This document shows positions 9,698 through 17,195 of a stretch of 56,191 nucleotides of DNA, one piece after another. Location of the stretch: contig CABZOI010000013.1 of the NCBI GenBank assembly GCA_902527245.1, positions 1 to 56,191 on the forward strand, given 5' to 3'. This DNA is from an uncultured SAR92 cluster bacterium (GTDB lineage Bacteria > Pseudomonadota > Gammaproteobacteria > Pseudomonadales > Porticoccaceae). Position 1 is the stretch's first letter, and every line of letters begins with the position of its first letter. Made by a program: the position numbers and the translations under genes. The notes under the pieces are model-generated. The model was not told where the DNA came from and did not search any database. It saw nothing but the letters and a program-made list of their open reading frames with translations.

Positions 9698-10957
9698 ATG
9701 GATATATTTGATTTCTCTGATGGTCGAGAAGGCTACTACGGCGAATATGGTGGTGTATTCCTCCCAGAGATACTCCATGAAACTATTGAAGAGTTATTAC
9801 AATGTTTTAGGGAGTGTAAGAGCGATCCTGGGTTTTGGCAGGAATATGAGTCAGTGCTCCAAAGTTACTCAGGTAGGCCCACGCCAATTACTTACTTGGA
9901 GAATTTATCTAGACACCTTGGCGGAGCTCAAATATATGTAAAGCGAGATGATTTAAATCATACAGGATCTCACAAAGTGAATAACGTCGTGGGTCAGGGC
10001 CTTTTATGCAAGCGACTTGGTAAAAAAAGAGTCATTGCTGAAACTGGAGCAGGGCAGCATGGCTTTGCGACAGCGACGATGGCTGCGAAATTTGGTTATG
10101 ATTGTAGAATTTATATGGGTGCAGTTGATGTTGCGCGACAGCGACCGAATGTTTTTTGGATGGAAAATCTTGGAGCGGAGGTTATTTCCGTTGAGGACGG
10201 CCAGAAAACACTAAAAGACGCAGTCAATGAGTGCATGAGGGATTGGGTGACAAATATGTCAGATACCCACTATATTCTTGGGACAGCCTGCGGTCCACAC
10301 CCATTTCCTGAGATGGTTAGTTGGTTTCAATCAATCATTGGTAAAGAGGCTCGTAAGCAATTACTGGAATTAACGGGAAATTTACCCGATAGAGTCTATG
10401 CATGTGTGGGCGGTGGCTCAAACGCGATGGGTATCTTCCAGGGGTTTATGGAAGACCCCAGCGTAGAATTAATAGGTTGTGAGGCGGGAGGTAAGGGTGT
10501 TGGATCATACATGCACTCTGCTAGATTGGCTTATGATGATGCAAAAGTTGGTGTGGCTCAGGGATATAAAACATATTTTCTTCAAAACGATGATGGGAAT
10601 ATGAGTGAAACTCACTCGGTTGCGGCAGGATTAGACTACATTGGTATAAACCCAATATTTTCATACTTGTGGGAGCAAGGAAAGGTGCGTTTTGAAGCAG
10701 CAACCGATGAAGAGGTTAAAGAAGCCCTAAAGCTGGTAATGAGAACTGAAGGATTGATACCAGCACTGGAGACCACGCATGGATTTGTTACAGCCATTAA
10801 AGAGGCTCCAACTTTAGGTAAAAATGAAATTATCTTAATCAATCAATCCGGAAGGGGTGATAAGGACATTTTCACAATTGCTGATGCGCTGAATGATTCC
10901 AAATGGAAAAAATTTATCGATGGCAAAGCACAGGATTACAGGCTGGAGAGAAATTAG
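9698..10957 (+). CDS. trpB: Tryptophan synthase beta chain
   Basis: PLP enzyme condensing indole and L-serine to tryptophan. The PLP-lysine motif appears as HTGSHKVNN, close to the usual HTGAHKINN. The catalytic AETGAGQHGFATAT, YMGAVDVARQ, GPHPFPEMVSWFQS, CVGGGSNAMGIF and SGRGDKDIF motifs are all present, marking the standard TrpB1 type rather than the stand-alone TrpB2 type. Length (419) is slightly above normal. The communication-domain side after EAGGKG is unusual: the common GLxxGxHAAxL is replaced by VGSYMHSARL. The ATG is preceded by AGGAG at 6-nt spacing. trpA follows with a 1-nt overlap. trpC, trpD, trpE and trpF are not in the window. Confidence 0.93.
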   Translation: MDIFDFSDGREGYYGEYGGVFLPEILHETIEELLQCFRECKSDPGFWQEYESVLQSYSGRPTPITYLENLSRHLGGAQIYVKRDDLNHTGSHKVNNVVGQGLLCKRLGKKRVIAETGAGQHGFATATMAAKFGYDCRIYMGAVDVARQRPNVFWMENLGAEVISVEDGQKTLKDAVNECMRDWVTNMSDTHYILGTACGPHPFPEMVSWFQSIIGKEARKQLLELTGNLPDRVYACVGGGSNAMGIFQGFMEDPSVELIGCEAGGKGVGSYMHSARLAYDDAKVGVAQGYKTYFLQNDDGNMSETHSVAAGLDYIGINPIFSYLWEQGKVRFEAATDEEVKEALKLVMRTEGLIPALETTHGFVTAIKEAPTLGKNEIILINQSGRGDKDIFTIADALNDSKWKKFIDGKAQDYRLERN

Positions 10958-11727
10958 TGGGCATAGAGAGTTTTATCAAAGATAAACGCAGAAAAAAGGA
11001 TATTCTGGTAATGGGACATGTTGTTTGCGGTTATCCAAGCTTTGAAGAAAACTTTTCTGCTCTCGAAATCATGGAGGATGCGGGTGTTGATTTAGTAGAA
11101 CTCCAATTCCCATTTTCAGAACCAAGTGCTGATGGACCGCTTTTTGTAAAAGCTAATGAGATGTCAATTAAGTCAGGAACAACCGTCAATATGTGTTTTG
11201 AATTTATGAGCAAAGTTACAAAGCGTTTTTCGTTTAAAGTTTTAATGATGGGATACTACAATACGATTTTTCAACTTGGTGAAGAAGCCTTTTTATCAAG
11301 ACTCAAAGATTCAGGTGGTGAAGGTTATATAATTCCTGATCTTCCTGTTGAAGAGGCAACTAAGTTACATACGCTCTCTAGAGATTTAGACTTAGATCCG
11401 ATAATACTAATGACGCAAACCAGCAGTGATGACAGATTAAAAAAGCTGGGTGAATCGAGTCGTGGCATGGTGTATGCGGTTGCAAGAAAGGGAGTGACTG
11501 GATCTAAGACCACAATGGATGAAAGTATTGATTCACTTATTTCGCGATGCAGGGCCAACACCAGTGTCCCTTTGGGAGTTGGTTTTGGCATTAGTAGTAA
11601 ATCTGACCTTGACTTTCTTAAAGGAAAGGCAGACGTTGCGATAATCGGAACAGCGGCATTGCAAGCGTGGGAGACATCGCATGCTAATGGATATAAAAAT
11701 TTTTTTGAGTCGCTCCAAATATCCTAA
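10957..11727 (+). CDS. trpA: Tryptophan synthase alpha chain
   Basis: Alpha subunit cleaving indole-3-glycerol phosphate to indole and glyceraldehyde-3-phosphate; the indole is channelled to TrpB. The TIM-barrel motifs are DLVELQFPFSEPSADGP (catalytic Glu in VEL and Asp in ADGP retained), MMGYYNTIF, GYIIPDLPVEE, YAVARKGVTGS and PLGVGFGIS. The GTG start at 10957 forms TAGTG with the trpB stop and has GGAG 8 nt upstream, strongly indicating translational coupling. A longer start inside trpB (10903) lacks this support. The protein has about 256 residues, slightly short of the usual 265-270. The motif ELQFPFSEP departs from the ELG(V/I)PFSDP of most gammaproteobacteria. It converges with the next gene with a 4-bp overlap. 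Confidence 0.92.
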   Translation: MGIESFIKDKRRKKDILVMGHVVCGYPSFEENFSALEIMEDAGVDLVELQFPFSEPSADGPLFVKANEMSIKSGTTVNMCFEFMSKVTKRFSFKVLMMGYYNTIFQLGEEAFLSRLKDSGGEGYIIPDLPVEEATKLHTLSRDLDLDPIILMTQTSSDDRLKKLGESSRGMVYAVARKGVTGSKTTMDESIDSLISRCRANTSVPLGVGFGISSKSDLDFLKGKADVAIIGTAALQAWETSHANGYKNFFESLQIS

Positions 11728-12413
11728 TTATCGATTTGCTCTAACAACCAATCATTTTTGACTTCTTCATAAATCTCCAGTAATGGAGTCGCAGGGCTAA
11801 TCTTAAAAGATTTTACTTTAACTAAATATACACCGTCTTTTCCCATTATTGGACCCATCCAATGAGACGATTTTTGAGGATCTAAGTTAGCAATTCTCTC
11901 TTCTAGTCTTATAGCAAAACCATATCCAAATATTTTCTCAACATCGATCTTTTTATTAAGGCTTTCTCGCATGACTCCTGTGAATAATTTACCAACGTAT
12001 TTTTCATCGATGGCTACAAGCTTCTTTTGGGATTCGTTAACAGCCTCGGAGCCATAAATACTAAATGGAAATGCCAGGTACTCGAAACTGACATTGTAAT
12101 CTCCTTTATATCGGTGTTTATTTTGCTCATAAAATGCTTTGATTTCTTCACTCTGAGGCACTTTGTTATTTATTCCAGTTAATATCCCCGATAGCTTTGA
12201 TGGATCAGAGAGATTCTCTTCGGGCGAAAATGATTCAATTTGGATAGTTAAGTTTTGATTTAATTTATCCAAAGTACTTTTGTTCATCTTTGTCAAATCA
12301 GGGCTAAGGTTTGGTAAAAAGTTATCTTCTTGATGCTGATTTTGGTCATAAACCAAAGCGCCTATTAAAGCTAGAGTTGTAAATAGAATGAGCTTATTTT
12401 TAGATGATTTCAT
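11724..12413 (-). CDS. Parvulin-like (PpiC-type) exported protein
   Basis: Last gene of the long minus-strand envelope operon. About 229 residues with an N-terminal hydrophobic segment (LILFTTLALIGALVY), so probably membrane-anchored in the periplasm. The rest resembles degenerate parvulin peptidyl-prolyl isomerases: EEIKAFYEQNKHRYK near residue 95, a middle section matching the rotamase core, and the closing HWMGPIMGKDGVYLVKVKS typical of the parvulin SGPv.s.yG.HlvkV strand. A terminal EVKNDWLLEQ also occurs in PpiC-like proteins. Several active-site positions cannot be confirmed by eye, so it may be a chaperone only. I start at ATG 12413; a TTG two codons upstream is possible. No clear Shine-Dalgarno. 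Confidence 0.6.
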   Translation of the reverse strand: MKSSKNKLILFTTLALIGALVYDQNQHQEDNFLPNLSPDLTKMNKSTLDKLNQNLTIQIESFSPEENLSDPSKLSGILTGINNKVPQSEEIKAFYEQNKHRYKGDYNVSFEYLAFPFSIYGSEAVNESQKKLVAIDEKYVGKLFTGVMRESLNKKIDVEKIFGYGFAIRLEERIANLDPQKSSHWMGPIMGKDGVYLVKVKSFKISPATPLLEIYEEVKNDWLLEQIDN

Positions 12414-12440
12414 GGGCAAAGTGTTGTTGCGGACAAGTGT

Positions 12441-13850
12441 TTATTGTTTAAATATTTTAATCCATTGTCCAGATCTGGGTTCGCCCGAGGGATAATGGCC
12501 GTTGATGATTCTCAATGTGTCAATATCTTTGGCATTTAATCCTTCCGCCTTTGCAAGTTCTTCATAGGTTTTCGGAGAATCTATTTTTACATACTTCGTA
12601 ACTTTTGGTTTTTGACCAGCGATTTCTGCGGAAGAGATTGGTCTAAATGTTGCTATTGAGCTTGTGAATAAGTTATCTACTGATTCAAATTCTTTCATAT
12701 CCTCCACTTCTCCACGAAATAGAAATGCATTTAATTTATAATAAATTACAGCAATTCTGGATTTACTACCGTCCTCGTTTACTAGCAAACCAGTGTAGCC
12801 ACTAAGTCCAGATGGTGAAATTGATTTACCATCTTCCAGCAAAGGTACGTTTAAGTAGTTGTAAAGGTATTCCTCGGGCGTCTGGATGGTTCTCCTAAAT
12901 CCTTGCATGGAAAGTGAGGCAGATTTGTCATTAGGCGAGCCTGTTACCAAGGATTTAGACTTTTCCTCTAGATGCGTCCAATCTTTTGGAAAGTCGATTC
13001 TGATGCGCAGTTTCATGTCAGAAAATCTTTCAGGTGGAGGGACTTTGGCGAGAAAGTTTTCGCCCCAAACTAATCCATCAGTCATTCTTCTGTATCTTTC
13101 TGCACCATCATCTCTAGTTTCACTTGATTTCAACTGATTGGCTTTCACTACTACCGTTCTCAGGCGAGAATCATTTCTTGGGTGAGAGGCAAAAACGCCG
13201 TGATAAGTGGGTCTTGTGACACCACGAGAAGTGGCTTGTTTTTTTTGATATGACTCATAATCTTTCATGATCGACAACATTGATAGCATTTCGGTGGGTT
13301 CATACCCAAGTTTTGCCATGTACTCTGCACCTGTCTCATCCGCCTCTAGCTCATTCTTTCTTCCCCTGCCTTTGATTAACGAATTTGCATAGGCCATGCT
13401 TGCTTCATAGACCTCAGAGCTGCCAGACAAAGCTCCTGCAATAGTAGAAATAATTTTAGCTCCAGTCGCTTTCTCTTCCTGTCCCAAAACATGATTTCTG
13501 GTTATGTGCGCAACTTCATGAGCGAGCACAGACACTAGTTGAGCTTCATTACTTACGTAATTGAGTAAACCTCTATTGACGTATACATAGTTATCTCGAG
13601 TTGCAAATGCATTTAGATCTGGGGAATCTAGTAGAGTAAAAATAAATTTTTCGTTTGGCATCTCAGAGACAGCAACGATTTCCTCACCTAGATTTCGAAT
13701 GTACTCTTGAAGCTGCGTGTCATTGTAGATTTGTGTTGATTCGAGGGTTTTATTATAGATTTCTTCTCCAGTAACTTTAGCCTCACTTAAACTTGATAAT
13801 GAACATAGGGGGAGTAAAAGAATAACAGGAAGAGTCAGAATTCTTAACAT
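12441..13850 (-). CDS. M48-family periplasmic metalloprotease with C-terminal extension
   Basis: Zinc metalloprotease of the M48 (BepA/LoiP-like) group. The start ATG 13850, 8 nt after the upstream stop, gives a clean signal peptide (MLRILTLPVILLLPLCSLSS). An earlier in-frame start at 13907 would overlap the preceding gene and push the hydrophobic core inward. HEVAH is at residues 111-115, and the third ligand lies in NELEADETG. LNAFATRDNYVYVNRGLL is also typical. A roughly 200-residue C-terminal region follows the catalytic domain and ends with a LysM-like stretch (YPSGEPRSGQWIKIF). Proteases of this group process or degrade misassembled outer-membrane proteins, which suits the envelope-protein operon it sits in. 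Confidence 0.87.
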   Translation of the reverse strand: MLRILTLPVILLLPLCSLSSLSEAKVTGEEIYNKTLESTQIYNDTQLQEYIRNLGEEIVAVSEMPNEKFIFTLLDSPDLNAFATRDNYVYVNRGLLNYVSNEAQLVSVLAHEVAHITRNHVLGQEEKATGAKIISTIAGALSGSSEVYEASMAYANSLIKGRGRKNELEADETGAEYMAKLGYEPTEMLSMLSIMKDYESYQKKQATSRGVTRPTYHGVFASHPRNDSRLRTVVVKANQLKSSETRDDGAERYRRMTDGLVWGENFLAKVPPPERFSDMKLRIRIDFPKDWTHLEEKSKSLVTGSPNDKSASLSMQGFRRTIQTPEEYLYNYLNVPLLEDGKSISPSGLSGYTGLLVNEDGSKSRIAVIYYKLNAFLFRGEVEDMKEFESVDNLFTSSIATFRPISSAEIAGQKPKVTKYVKIDSPKTYEELAKAEGLNAKDIDTLRIINGHYPSGEPRSGQWIKIFKQ

Positions 13851-13858
13851 GATTCTAA

Positions 13859-14524
13859 TTAATCGACGGTAAAGAACTTTTTCAATTGATTGCCGAGAGA
13901 TCCGCATGCATCACTCTTTACGGGAGTCAGCAATGGAATTGGTGCAACCGCACCAATTAGATAAGATGTTCCTTCTGAATCAACCCGTAGCCTCCCTTTT
14001 TCTGTCAACTCAACAAGGTCCCAAACCGTAGCATCATACGTGGATATTTTGTCCCACTGAGCGAACCCAAAACAGCCTCCTCCCGCAGGCCCAACAGCGC
14101 AACTGATTGATCCACCTTGACCCATTGTTTCTGTAGATCCATCTAACCAAACCAAATACCGAATATTCTGTTGCGTGACCCTTTCTCTAACAACCTTTTC
14201 TTGCATTAACCTCTTTAATCTCGGCAATCCTTTCGGCGCTGTTCGGGGTTCAAACCAAGGATAAATAGAATCTATAAATGTTTGTTCAGCTACAACGCGC
14301 ACATTTGCTGTATTGATTTTTTTAGAGACACAATCAATAAACTCGCTATCTGTTTCATAGTGTCCTGCATCTCTTCTTCCTAGAATCACAACTTTCTCGG
14401 TTTTATCAAGCCGAATTGATTCATTAGTAGGACGATATTCGTCAATTGTAGTTACTGCGGTACAACCCGAGAGAAAAATTATACAGAGAAAAGAACCAAT
14501 GAAACTATTGAGCTTTGCTTTCAC
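13859..14524 (-). CDS. Lipoprotein of unknown function (operon lipoprotein 2)
   Basis: A 221-residue lipoprotein with a signal sequence and lipobox (FLSGC, Cys about residue 21). I do not recognise the mature domain. It carries VVILGRRDAG, a helical FIDCVSKKI, an RxTQQNIRYLVWLDGST strand and a Gly/Cys-rich SCAVGPAGGGCFGF loop; several Cys residues could form disulfides. The GTG start at 14524 overlaps the end of the preceding gene by 20 nt and has GGGAG at suitable spacing (7 nt), so it is probably translationally coupled. It sits between another lipoprotein and the M48 protease. The family is unknown to me. Confidence 0.75.
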   Translation of the reverse strand: MKAKLNSFIGSFLCIIFLSGCTAVTTIDEYRPTNESIRLDKTEKVVILGRRDAGHYETDSEFIDCVSKKINTANVRVVAEQTFIDSIYPWFEPRTAPKGLPRLKRLMQEKVVRERVTQQNIRYLVWLDGSTETMGQGGSISCAVGPAGGGCFGFAQWDKISTYDATVWDLVELTEKGRLRVDSEGTSYLIGAVAPIPLLTPVKSDACGSLGNQLKKFFTVD

Positions 14525-15128
14525 TACTTTTCTCCCTCAGCCATTGATTCACTGCAGGTATCCTATAAAAGTCTAGAAGTAACTTTGCACCTGCATCACG
14601 CAATGCCACATTTGTTGCTTGACTAATTGCATTTTCCTTTGAGTACATAAAAGCATTGGGTGTTTTACCATAACCCGGCATGAACCAATTCGTAATTAGT
14701 CGACCATCTGAGTCTGTCACGCTCAAATTGTATTTAAGCCAAACTTCAAAAACGTTTAAGTAGTTTTCTGATGGTGTCGCAACTTGGACTTCGGCGTTTG
14801 AAAGACTGATCACCATTTCAGTATCACTGGGAAGGGGTGTTTGCTCGTTTAAAAAATAGACATCTCTGAAGAGTCCCTTAAATGCACTTTTAAAAAGATT
14901 CACCTGTGAGCTTCCAAGATCTATCGTTGTTTTATTATTTGGAGTGCCTGAGTAACCGCTAAATTCATCAGTAAAAACAATTGCCACTGTGACTTCTTTG
15001 GGGGTTGATAGAACAGCTGGAAATGATTTATTAACGGTCACATTTGTTACTGATCCACACGCACCAAGCTGTAAAATCAAAATCACAAATATTAACTTGC
15101 AAAGATATTTTCTTTTATTATCACGCAC
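14505..15128 (-). CDS. Lipoprotein of unknown function (operon lipoprotein 1)
   Basis: A 207-residue lipoprotein with an N-terminal basic region, hydrophobic helix and lipobox LGAC. The mature part is mostly predicted beta (EVTVAIVFTDEFSGYSG, TEMVISLSNAEVQVATP, FEVWLKYNLSVTDSDG, ITNWFMPGYG) followed by an amphipathic helix (ALRDAGAKLLLDF). This layout resembles small outer-membrane assembly lipoproteins but I cannot assign a family. The start is GTG at 15128, 6 nt after the stop of the VWA gene upstream. It overlaps the next gene by 20 nt. It lies between the VWA proteins and the protease, so a structural role in the same complex is a fair inference. Confidence 0.75.
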   Translation of the reverse strand: MRDNKRKYLCKLIFVILILQLGACGSVTNVTVNKSFPAVLSTPKEVTVAIVFTDEFSGYSGTPNNKTTIDLGSSQVNLFKSAFKGLFRDVYFLNEQTPLPSDTEMVISLSNAEVQVATPSENYLNVFEVWLKYNLSVTDSDGRLITNWFMPGYGKTPNAFMYSKENAISQATNVALRDAGAKLLLDFYRIPAVNQWLREKSSESKAQ

Positions 15129-15134
15129 TCTGTA

Positions 15135-16124
15135 CTATTCCAAACTATTTAATCCAATAAATGTACCGCCATTACTATAACTCAGCTCCCGCATCAAAGC
15201 TGCAAATCTGATTGCTGAACGATTGGGCGATACACCAGGTCTTAGATGCACGGGAAAACCAATTGCATGTATCCTGACCAACCTCTCATCATTTCTATTA
15301 GCTATGTTCAATGAATCAATAACTCTTACTACCTTGTTTATCGAACGACCCTGAAAGTCATCACCCAGTGTATAGATACTTATTTTACGATCAGGTTTGT
15401 AAAAAGTTTTAATTGCATTCTCAATCCCTTCCACGGGACTTGAATTGCTAAAGGGTGCCCATGAGGATAATTTATCGATTATTAGCTCTCTCATTTGAGG
15501 ACTGTCGGGTATCCATTCTTTGTCAGATTGCGTGAACATAAATTGACCCATATCATTCATGATCTGGAGCCCTTTTACTTCTGGATACACATCGAGGATG
15601 TTTAACATCTCTTTTTGTACTTTTTTCCAAGCAGCCGATTGCATGCTTCCTGACGTATCGATTACGAAAATGATGTAATCACTATCTGCAGGTATTCCTC
15701 CCACCAAATCGTTTGATTGTGTAAAATTCGGTCCAAGAAGTCGTTCCATTTCTTCTGTCAGAACTTGGAGTACAAGTTGCAAATTTTGTTTTTCCTCTGA
15801 TTGCGATTGAGCTAGCTCAGCTGCTTGTTTTGAAACGCTAGCAAGTTGTTCCTTCAATCTTGCAATTCGTTGGTTTAGTTCAGATAACTGCTCTTGCCGA
15901 GATTTTAATCTTTCATCAAGTTCTCTTGCTTCACCACGAACATTAAATAGTGCTTTTTGCTTTTGTTCGATGGATTCGATCAAATTAGACTCAAGATCAC
16001 TAGTTGCGGAGGGGTCACCAATTTTTGCGATAATTAGTAAAAGCACGATAGCGCCAAAACCACAACTAATTACATCTAAAAAAGAAATACTTGCCTCTTG
16101 TTGAACGCGTTTGTGTTTTTTAAT
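15135..16124 (-). CDS. Membrane-anchored VWA-domain protein 2 (likely AUU start)
   Basis: The translated frame contains KKHKRVQQEASISFLDVISC then GFGAIVLLLIIAK, an N-terminal membrane helix matching that of the neighbouring VWA protein, then a long coiled coil (about 47-130) and a C-terminal von Willebrand A domain with MIDAS residues D156-T-S158-G-S160 (FVIDTSGSM). The only ATG/GTG/TTG candidate is GTG 16046, in the middle of the helix. The frame is closed upstream by the TAG of the previous VWA gene (16142-16140), in the same frame. ATT at 16124 has GAGGA (16137-16133) at 8-nt spacing, so AUU initiation is the best reading (about 329 residues). ACG 16139 or stop readthrough are alternatives. 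GTG 16046 is the conservative start. Confidence 0.8.
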   Translation of the reverse strand: MKKHKRVQQEASISFLDVISCGFGAIVLLLIIAKIGDPSATSDLESNLIESIEQKQKALFNVRGEARELDERLKSRQEQLSELNQRIARLKEQLASVSKQAAELAQSQSEEKQNLQLVLQVLTEEMERLLGPNFTQSNDLVGGIPADSDYIIFVIDTSGSMQSAAWKKVQKEMLNILDVYPEVKGLQIMNDMGQFMFTQSDKEWIPDSPQMRELIIDKLSSWAPFSNSSPVEGIENAIKTFYKPDRKISIYTLGDDFQGRSINKVVRVIDSLNIANRNDERLVRIHAIGFPVHLRPGVSPNRSAIRFAALMRELSYSNGGTFIGLNSLE

Positions 16125-16139
16125 TTGTCTTTTCCTCGT

Positions 16140-17195
16140 CTATGGCCAATCTCGGGATGGCGCAATAAATGCTCCATTTGTGTCAAGCGCAAGTTGCCAG
16201 TATAAAGCTGCCGCCTCTGGATCTCCCTCCATTGGGAAGAGAATCGTATTAATTGGAATGCCAGGTGAAAGTCTCGATATAGCCTCGTTAAAAAACTGTT
16301 TTCTTTGACCTCCTGTTACCATATAGTTTTTTGGTTTTGAGATCGACATAGTTGGCAGTCCGTCCGTCAGGAGAAAGATATTATCGGGTTTCATTTCGAA
16401 ATTTGAAACAGTATTTAGTCCTGATAAAAGACTCGTTCCTCCAAAAGGCACATATGTTTTTGAGGCTTCAATCACTCGCTCGATAGAAAGTGAGTCCGCC
16501 GCATCCAACCATTCTCCATTACTGTCTTCGAATATGGCACGGGAGGTTTCATTAAATGCATATACCTGGAACCTGCTACTTGGCGGTAGTTGTGCAATAA
16601 GCCATTCCATTGTTCTGAGTGTCCATTGCCATTTTGGAGAGGCAACTTTAGTGTCGTCAGACATATTCCTTCGTCTCACCGCATTAACGACGGTATCAGC
16701 AAGCATGCTGGCAGATCCGTCGATTAAAATTAAAACTCTTTCGCCGCCTAGGGTCAGTCCAGTCAGATATTGCCTGTTGCCGTCGCCAATAAATTCTCGT
16801 ACTTTATCGCCAAACTCAACCTCTTCAATATTTGCGGTTTCCTCCTCAAGTTTTTGTACCTGCTCTCGAAGTTTATCTAAATTTTTGGGGTCATCTTGTA
16901 TGCTTTTTTCTTTTTCCTCCAGTTCAGTGATTATTCTCACGGACATTCCTTGAGTTGTAACTATTTCATTTTTGATCGTCTCAAGACTGTTCAGTATTTC
17001 AGTTTTTATTTCCTCAGCCTCTTTGATATCTCTTTGAAGAAGCTCAGCTTCGTTTGCGAGTTGTTGATCAGGAATAATTATCTCACTTGCATTATGCCTG
17101 AGGATCAGAAACAAAAGTGTGACGGCTCCAAAACCACAGGCCATGATATCCAGAAATGAGAGACTAAAAGCAGTATTTCGTTTCTTTTTAGGCAT
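16140..17195 (-). CDS. Membrane-anchored VWA-domain protein 1
   Basis: 351 residues in three parts. First is a short basic cytosolic tail and a membrane helix, LSFLDIMACGFGAVTLLFLI, with Asp16 at its start. Then comes a coiled coil (about 45-125, rich in E/K heptads). Last is a von Willebrand A domain (about 153-345) with MIDAS residues D159-G-S161-A-S163, the threonine loop FGGTSLLSG and LLTDGLPT. The position of Asp in the helix recalls the proton-carrying Asp of ExbD/TolR/MotB partners of TolQ-type channels, and a TolQ/ExbB-like gene lies two genes upstream. The ATG at 17195 overlaps the preceding stop by 8 nt. It is a paralogue of the next gene, probably by tandem duplication. Function unknown. 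Confidence 0.87.
   Translation of the reverse strand: MPKKKRNTAFSLSFLDIMACGFGAVTLLFLILRHNASEIIIPDQQLANEAELLQRDIKEAEEIKTEILNSLETIKNEIVTTQGMSVRIITELEEKEKSIQDDPKNLDKLREQVQKLEEETANIEEVEFGDKVREFIGDGNRQYLTGLTLGGERVLILIDGSASMLADTVVNAVRRRNMSDDTKVASPKWQWTLRTMEWLIAQLPPSSRFQVYAFNETSRAIFEDSNGEWLDAADSLSIERVIEASKTYVPFGGTSLLSGLNTVSNFEMKPDNIFLLTDGLPTMSISKPKNYMVTGGQRKQFFNEAISRLSPGIPINTILFPMEGDPEAAALYWQLALDTNGAFIAPSRDWP

Noticed and set aside
16534-16953. 139-codon open frame on the plus strand inside VWA protein 1
   Set aside because: Antisense to a well-supported gene with intact MIDAS motifs; Ser/Leu-rich translation without domain.
15135-17195. Single fused two-VWA protein produced by stop-codon readthrough
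   Set aside because: Possible in principle since both genes share one frame, but the AUU with GAGGA at ideal spacing and a second membrane helix right after the stop favour two proteins.
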